Assembly (NCBI GenBank): GCA_035295985.1
Contig: DATHBT010000167.1
Span: 1 to 12,121 of the forward strand
Length of the DNA: 12,121 nt
From: JAIVGV01 sp035295985
GTDB taxonomy: Bacteria > Acidobacteriota > Blastocatellia > Pyrinomonadales > Pyrinomonadaceae
Direction: 5' to 3'
The notes beneath the pieces are model-generated. The model saw nothing but the letters and a program-made list of their open reading frames with translations, made no database searches and was not told the origin of the DNA. The translations under genes and the position numbers were made by a program. Numbering within the stretch: position 1 is the first letter of the stretch; the number at the start of each line of letters is the position of its first letter. Of the stretch, positions 8,952 through 12,121 are shown piece by piece.

Positions 8952-9974
8952 TCAGCGGCGGCCGTATGACTGCGGGCCGGCGCGACGTACGGCCGGGCCG
9001 TTCTCAGTCCACTCGACCCCCTCGCCGCCGTGCGCGGGTGAGCCTGCGAAATCGTCGGAGCCGACCGGCGGGTCTTCCTCATCGGCCACCATCCCGGCCT
9101 TGTCGGCGCCGCGGATGACCCCGGATTCCGAGACGAAGTACGATCTCTTCCCCGTGTCCGGGTAGCTCAGGGGTGTGGCTGTCGCGACGAAAGAATCGCC
9201 CGAGGCCTCGACCTCGAAGCGGTAGCCGTTCTTCGTCCCCGTCCGCATCTGCGGTTCGAGCAGGGAGTTATCAATTAACTCCTCCATCGAGCCGTAACTC
9301 TCGCTCTCGCCCACCGCCGATACGTAAGTCGCCTGCGCGGAAGAAATCCTGCGGAGCGCGCCGATGGCCGACGCCTCGTTGGACGCGCGCCGAGCCGCCA
9401 GCAGGTTGGGGATCGCAATCGAAGCGATGACCCCGACGGGCACGACCGAGACGAGCAGCAGACTGCCCAGGATGATCCCCGCGACGGCCATCCCCTTGCC
9501 GCCGAACTCCGCCGGATTCTTGTTGACACGCACAGTCCCGGCGATGCCGAGCGCGAGCGCCAGGAGCGTCAGCACTAGCCCGGCGACGGAGCCGAGAATC
9601 GCCGCGGGCGCGCCGAGCCGGACGGCCGCGACCGCCCCGACGATCATCACCGGCAGCGCGAGCAGCCCGCAGAGCAACGACACGACGGCCAGACCTTTGC
9701 GCTTTGGCAGCCCGTCGTCCGTCCCGTAGTAACTCGGCTGCGACTGGTAGTGGGCCGAGTCGCCGTGCGGCGGCGGGGGCCAGCCCTGCGCCGGCGGCCA
9801 GTTACCGGCGTAAGCCTGCGGCTGCCGGTCGGGAGCGCCTGTCGGCTGCAAGTTCGGCTGCGGACGCCAGTTGAGCGCGGCCTGCGGGCCGGGCAGCGGG
9901 CTGCCGCACTGCTTGCAGACCTCGGATGTGGCGAAGCTGACGAAGCCGCAACGCTCGCACGTCACACTGCCCAT
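8952..9974 (-). CDS. Chimera of zinc ribbon, DUF4190-like membrane domain and type IV pilin-like domain
   Basis: This 340-aa protein has four parts. Residues 6-23 form a zinc ribbon (CERCG...CKQCG; Cys6, Cys9, Cys20, Cys23). Residues 30-90 are a Pro/Gln/Tyr-rich linker. Residues 93-175 are hydrophobic with the DUF4190-like pattern (GLAVVSLLCGLLALPV, then GKGMAVAGIILGSLL). Residues 180-295 resemble a type IV pilin: the helix IASIAIPNLLAARRASNEAS and ALRRISSAQATY, then GYRFEVEASGDSFVATATP and RSYFVSESGVIRGA. The normal prepilin leader and FTLIE cleavage site are missing, so it cannot be processed like a pilin and probably stays in the inner membrane with the ribbon in the cytoplasm and the pilin-like head outside. 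The ATG at 9974 follows AAGAGG at normal distance. Its role is unknown; assembly or signalling on a pilus-like system is conceivable. Confidence 0.85.
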   Translation of the reverse strand: MGSVTCERCGFVSFATSEVCKQCGSPLPGPQAALNWRPQPNLQPTGAPDRQPQAYAGNWPPAQGWPPPPHGDSAHYQSQPSYYGTDDGLPKRKGLAVVSLLCGLLALPVMIVGAVAAVRLGAPAAILGSVAGLVLTLLALALGIAGTVRVNKNPAEFGGKGMAVAGIILGSLLLVSVVPVGVIASIAIPNLLAARRASNEASAIGALRRISSAQATYVSAVGESESYGSMEELIDNSLLEPQMRTGTKNGYRFEVEASGDSFVATATPLSYPDTGKRSYFVSESGVIRGADKAGMVADEEDPPVGSDDFAGSPAHGGEGVEWTENGPAVRRAGPQSYGRR

Positions 9975-9998
9975 CTCGTAAACCTCTTTTCAGAAATG

Positions 9999-10011
9999 AT
10001 CGACGTTCGAT
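9999..10011. promoter_or_regulatory. Short palindrome upstream of the zinc ribbon/pilin-like gene
   Basis: ATCGA-CGT-TCGAT is a 13-base inverted repeat 24 bases before the ATG at 9974, just upstream of the ribosome site. It could be an operator, but there is no matching second copy and no named regulator fits, so the call is weak. Confidence 0.25.
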
Positions 10012-10031
10012 GTAAGGGATCGCGCCCGCGT

Positions 10032-10048
10032 CAACCTCCGAGGGGTTG
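10032..10048 (-). terminator. Small hairpin downstream of the 10073-11086 gene
   Basis: On the minus strand CAACCCC and GAGGTTG pair for seven base pairs (one of them G-U) around a TCG loop, 24 bases after the stop codon. There is no U-tract. It may separate this gene from the next one on the same strand, but it is weak. Confidence 0.25.
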
Positions 10049-10072
10049 CCGGCGGTGCGCGGCCGGTTCGCC

Positions 10073-11086
10073 TCAGCGGACTTCGACGTAGTCGCCCGTG
10101 TGAATCTCCTGCACGACGCGTGTGATGACGGCCGTCGCGGTGCGCCGCTGCACGTTCAGGATGACCATCTCGCCCACGTTCTTGCGCGGCAGCCGCGGCC
10201 TCCGATCCTTGACCTGCGCCGTCGTGCGGATGGGCCCCTTGATGCTGTCCTCCGGCGGGTACTGCACGCGCGGGGCCTTGTTCGACATGCGCCCGCCGCG
10301 GAAGACCTCGCTCTCGAAGCCGTAACTCGCGGCGGGCGTGACCTCCTCCTCGCGGAAGCGCGTCACGCCGCCCTTGCCCACGGGCCGGAAGACGGTCAGG
10401 CGGTCTCCGACGCGCACGTCGTCCTCGGCGCCAAGGTCGATGTAAACGATCTGATCCCGCGACACCATCTCGCGGAAGTCGCGGGCCGCGACGATCCTGC
10501 CCGTCGGCTTGCCGTTCGGATCGCGGAAGCGGTCGAACTCGTCGGCCGTCTCCACCACGGGCGGCGTGCGGCGCGGCACGTGGCGCAGCAGGTCGCCGAG
10601 CAGCAGCGTGTCGCAAGAGTGCGCGACGACGGCGACCGAGACCTCGTCTTTCACCTCGACCACGCGCAGCCGGCCCACCTCCTGCGTATAGACGCCGAGC
10701 GAGCCGTCCTTCCGCGACCATTTCGATTTGAACTGGCCGCGCGGGCGGACGACCGTGAACTCGTCGCCGAGGCGCACGGCCTGCCGCGCGCCGCCGCGTA
10801 TGTAAAGGTGATCTCCCGTCGAATAGACGTACTGCTCCTGCTCCTGCTCGCCGCCGACGATTTCGAGCGCGCTGTAGTTGGGCGCGTGCTCGATGTAGCC
10901 GGCGCAGTAGAGTTCGGAGTCGCGCGCCGCAGCCGTGGGGCCGGCGGGCTGTTCGCCCTGCGCGGCGGTCGAGACGGCCTGCGCCTGGGCCGACATGGAG
11001 AGGGCCGTGAGCAGGGAAAGGAGGGTCAGCAGCGAGAGCAGGCCGGCTAAATCCCTGACGTTCGTAATGAGATTGCGCGTTCGCAC
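10073..11086 (-). CDS. Exported protein of unknown function with repeated GD-containing beta motifs
   Basis: This protein is 337 aa from the GTG at 11086, which is chosen because AGGAGA (11096-11101) lies nine bases upstream. A longer frame to the TTG at 11122 has no ribosome site. A signal peptide follows: VRTRNLITNVRD, then the repetitive core LLSLLTLLSLLTAL, and cleavage near SAQAQA at residue 35-37. The mature part is beta-rich. It carries three similar segments ending in a GD turn: AVRLGDEFTVVRPRG, DVRVGDRLTVFRPVG and the last residues IHTGDYVEVR. This pattern resembles SH3-like segments found in FlgT-type and other envelope proteins, but the likeness is too weak to name it. It probably works in the periplasm or outer envelope. 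It is transcribed away from the tRNA-tuf operon. Confidence 0.8.
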   Translation of the reverse strand: MRTRNLITNVRDLAGLLSLLTLLSLLTALSMSAQAQAVSTAAQGEQPAGPTAAARDSELYCAGYIEHAPNYSALEIVGGEQEQEQYVYSTGDHLYIRGGARQAVRLGDEFTVVRPRGQFKSKWSRKDGSLGVYTQEVGRLRVVEVKDEVSVAVVAHSCDTLLLGDLLRHVPRRTPPVVETADEFDRFRDPNGKPTGRIVAARDFREMVSRDQIVYIDLGAEDDVRVGDRLTVFRPVGKGGVTRFREEEVTPAASYGFESEVFRGGRMSNKAPRVQYPPEDSIKGPIRTTAQVKDRRPRLPRKNVGEMVILNVQRRTATAVITRVVQEIHTGDYVEVR

Positions 11087-11240
11087 GACGTGTTTTCTCC
11101 TGGGGGAGTTTGGCGGAAGCAACAGAAAGCCGCCCCGCGTGGTCGAAAAGGGCTGGCGAATGGGTTACGGAGGTGTTCGGTGAGAGGGCGTCGGGTGGCC
11201 GGTTTCGGCGCAGCAGGCCGGCTCCGGCGGGGGCACTTCA

Positions 11241-11270
11241 ATCCTAGCGGCCGGCCGCCGCGGGCGTCAA
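11241..11270 (-). promoter_or_regulatory. Candidate promoter of the 10073-11086 gene
   Basis: On the minus strand TTGACG (11265-11270; five of six) lies 18 bases from TAGGAT (11241-11246; four of six). The spacer contains the perfect 12-base palindrome GCGGCCGGCCGC (11247-11258). The predicted transcript would have a leader of nearly 150 bases before the GTG at 11086, in which I see no open frame or riboswitch I can name. Confidence 0.45.
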
Positions 11271-11324
11271 CAACTTTTTCCCCGAAAATTTCAGTCGCCG
11301 AACGCGCCGAACGTGTTCAGCCGC

Positions 11325-11353
11325 TTGCGTTTTAGAGACTCAGTTGGTAGTAT
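11325..11353 (+). promoter_or_regulatory. Promoter of the tRNA-tuf operon
   Basis: TTGCGT (11325-11330) is 17 bases from TAGTAT (11348-11353). Each hexamer matches the consensus at four positions and the spacing is ideal. Transcription would start near 11360, about 65 bases before the first tRNA. An AT-rich stretch (AACTTTTTCCCCGAAAATTT) lies upstream at 11272-11291, where an UP-like element would act. Confidence 0.6.
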
Positions 11354-11362
11354 CCACGTTTT

Positions 11363-11398
11363 GCCGGAACAGGCAGGAAAGTGTCTGTGTGTTCCGGC
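11363..11398 (+). other. Leader hairpin of the tRNA-tuf transcript
   Basis: GCCGGAAC (11363-11370) and GTTCCGGC (11391-11398) are exact inverted copies. Between them AGGCA and TGTCT can extend the stem around a GGAAAG loop, leaving GTGT as a bulge on the 3' side. The hairpin begins within a few bases of the predicted transcription start and ends 27 bases before tRNA-Thr. It may protect the 5' end or guide processing. It is not followed by a U-tract. Confidence 0.5.
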
Positions 11399-11425
11399 GA
11401 AGCCGTCTGTGGCGGGCGCGCGAGG

Positions 11426-11501
11426 GCCGGCGTAGCTCAGTTGGTAGAGCATCTGATTTGTAATCAGAGGGTCGGGGGTTCAAGTCCCTTCGCCGGCTCC
11501 A
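11426..11501 (+). tRNA. thrU: tRNA-Thr, anticodon TGT
   Basis: The acceptor arms GCCGGCG and CGCCGGC pair fully. The D arm is AGCTCAGTTGGTAGAGC. The anticodon arm TCTGA-TTTGTAA-TCAGA has TGT, which reads ACA. The T arm carries GGTTCAAGTCC. CCA is encoded. It is the first gene of the tRNA-tuf cluster, as in E. coli. Confidence 0.97.
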
Positions 11502-11531
11502 CTTAAGTTCTCTGACAGGCTCCGAAAGCGT

Positions 11532-11619
11532 GCAGGGGTGGTCGAGTGGTTAATGGCACCGGGCTGTAAACCCGGCGGGCTAACGCCCTACGCAGGTTCG
11601 AATCCTGCCCCCTGCACCA
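11532..11619 (+). tRNA. tyrU: tRNA-Tyr, anticodon GTA
   Basis: The acceptor arms are GCAGGGG and CCCCTGC with encoded CCA. The anticodon arm CCGGG-CTGTAAA-CCCGG shows GTA. A long variable arm (GCGGGCTAACGCCCTAC region) marks a class II tRNA, and the T arm is GCAGG-TTCGAAT-CCTGC. It is 30 bases downstream of tRNA-Thr. Confidence 0.97.
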
Positions 11620-11625
11620 CGAATT

Positions 11626-11702
11626 AGAGGATAGAGGTCAGAGGGTAGAGGTTAGAACAGACCTGTCTTTAACTAACCTCTGATCTCTGACCTCTGATCT
11701 CT
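11626..11702. repeat. Inverted array of heptanucleotide repeats inside the tRNA operon
   Basis: The left arm 11626-11655 reads as four 7-base units of the form AGAGRNY (AGAGGAT, AGAGGTC, AGAGGGT, AGAGGTT) plus AG. The right arm 11673-11702 is an inverted copy whose units, on the other strand, are AGAGATC, AGAGGTC, AGAGATC and AGAGGTT. The arms match at 24 of 30 positions. The 17-base loop contains a further ACAG-AC-CTGT hairpin. A short T-run (CTTTTTGG) lies 8-15 bases after the right arm. The element resembles the heptameric short tandem repeats known in cyanobacteria. It sits between tRNA-Tyr and tRNA-Gly and would be transcribed as a long hairpin. Confidence 0.75.
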
Positions 11703-11716
11703 GCTTTGCTTTTTGG

Positions 11717-11789
11717 GCGGGAGTAGCTCAGTTGGTAGAGCATCAGCCTTCCAAGCTGAGGGTCGCGAGTTCGAGCCTCGTCTCCCGCT
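11717..11789 (+). tRNA. glyT: tRNA-Gly, anticodon TCC
   Basis: The acceptor arms are GCGGGAG and CTCCCGC with discriminator T. The anticodon arm TCAGC-CTTCCAA-GCTGA shows TCC, which reads GGA. The T arm carries GAGTTCGAGCCTC. Unlike the other three tRNAs here, CCA is not encoded (TTCC follows the stem), so it must be added by the nucleotidyltransferase. Confidence 0.96.
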
Positions 11790-11836
11790 TCCCCGTCGGC
11801 CGTAGTTTGGCGGGGCGCGCAGCAGCAAGACCCGAG

Positions 11837-11911
11837 GCCCGCGTAGCTCAGGGGTAGAGCGCCTCCTTGGTAAGGAGGAGGTCATGAGTTCAAATCTCAT
11901 CGCGGGCTCCA
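11837..11911 (+). tRNA. thrT: tRNA-Thr, anticodon GGT
   Basis: The acceptor arms are GCCCGCG and CGCGGGC with encoded CCA. The anticodon arm CCTCC-TTGGTAA-GGAGG shows GGT, which reads ACC and ACU. The D arm is AGCTCAGGGGTAGAGC and the T arm contains GAGTTCAAATCTC. It ends 51 bases before tuf. Confidence 0.97.
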
Positions 11912-11962
11912 CCGTTTAAGGTTTCCGACGACTCCATCGTTTAAGAAGAGGCTACCAGAGGG

Positions 11963-12121
11963 ATGGCAAAAGAAAAGTTCGACCGCTCTAAGCCGCACGT
12001 GAACATCGGGACTATCGGGCACGTGGATCACGGGAAGACGACCCTGACTGCGGCGATCACGAAGGTCTTGGCGAAGCACAACCCGCGCATCACGGTCCGC
12101 GCCTTCGACTCGATAGACAAC
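11963..12121 (+). CDS. tuf: Elongation factor Tu, N-terminal part
   Basis: EF-Tu is the GTPase that brings aminoacyl-tRNA to the ribosomal A site. The 53 visible codons read MAKEKFDRSKPHVNIGTIGH and onward, with the G1 P-loop GHVDHGKT at residues 19-26 and the family sequence LTAAITKVLAKHNP and FDSIDN. The gene runs off the right edge. Purine-rich AGAAGAGG lies 12 bases before the ATG, and a second AGAGGG touches it. Its place directly after the four tRNA genes matches tufB of E. coli and implies co-transcription. Confidence 0.98.
   Translation, partial: MAKEKFDRSKPHVNIGTIGHVDHGKTTLTAAITKVLAKHNPRITVRAFDSIDN

Noticed and set aside
11087..11122. Longer N-terminus for the 10073-11086 gene from the TTG at 11122
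   Set aside because: It would add 12 residues before the signal peptide with no ribosome site, whereas AGGAGA lies nine bases before the GTG at 11086.
11309..11318. GAAC-GT-GTTC, a second LexA-like site upstream of the tRNA promoter
   Set aside because: The half-sites are separated by two bases, not the four required by the GAAC-N4-GTTC motif, and the two-base centre is not symmetric. A tRNA operon is not an expected SOS target.
11626..11702. CRISPR array
   Set aside because: The 7-base units are contiguous with no spacers, and the two halves are inverted, unlike direct CRISPR repeats.
11673..11912. Small minus-strand frame across tRNA-Gly and tRNA-Thr
   Set aside because: It is antisense to structured tRNA genes; frames of this kind with RFELMTSSLP-like text are common tRNA-shadow artefacts in databases.

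Overview
The window is a piece of a high-GC bacterial chromosome. The line at 7081-7140 counts 48 G+C of 60 bases. The style of several unknown secreted proteins (Ala/Pro-rich linkers after a signal peptide, a zinc ribbon joined to a pilin-like domain) suggests an acidobacterial or related soil lineage. That is an impression from protein style, not a proof; no rRNA is present.

Layout from left to right. The 5' part of gmhA (phosphoheptose isomerase) runs off the left edge on the minus strand. Next comes an AT-richer block at about 330-1435 (601-660 counts 25 G+C of 60) that holds two overlapping minus-strand genes of unknown function: a single-pass membrane/coiled-coil protein and a small acidic soluble protein. 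A 12-bp perfect palindrome of the Gram-positive LexA (SOS) box type and a 97-bp inverted-repeat element precede this pair. Then, still on the minus strand, come a secreted protein of unknown function (1440-2426) and full-length uvrA (2530-5415). A divergent intergenic region at 5416-5614 separates uvrA from a plus-strand run: a large secreted helical protein (5615-7522), a small membrane protein (7539-7925) and pgsA (8094-8849), which has its own strong promoter. A perfect 23-bp hairpin at 8867-8916 lies between pgsA and the convergent minus-strand genes at 8952-9974 (zinc ribbon, DUF4190-like and pilin-like chimera) and 10073-11086 (secreted protein with repeated GD motifs).

The right end is the tRNA-Thr(TGT), tRNA-Tyr(GTA), tRNA-Gly(TCC), tRNA-Thr(GGT), tuf cluster, the same order and anticodons as the Escherichia coli thrU-tyrU-glyT-thrT-tufB operon. 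It has a recognisable promoter, a leader hairpin and an unusual inverted heptanucleotide repeat between the second and third tRNA. Only the first 53 codons of tuf are inside.

Most of the window is housekeeping: DNA repair, phospholipid synthesis, envelope sugar synthesis and translation. The strongest candidate for something undescribed is the low-GC two-gene unit with a possible DNA-damage operator. Second come the heptad-repeat hairpin inside the tRNA operon and the pilin-like chimera.
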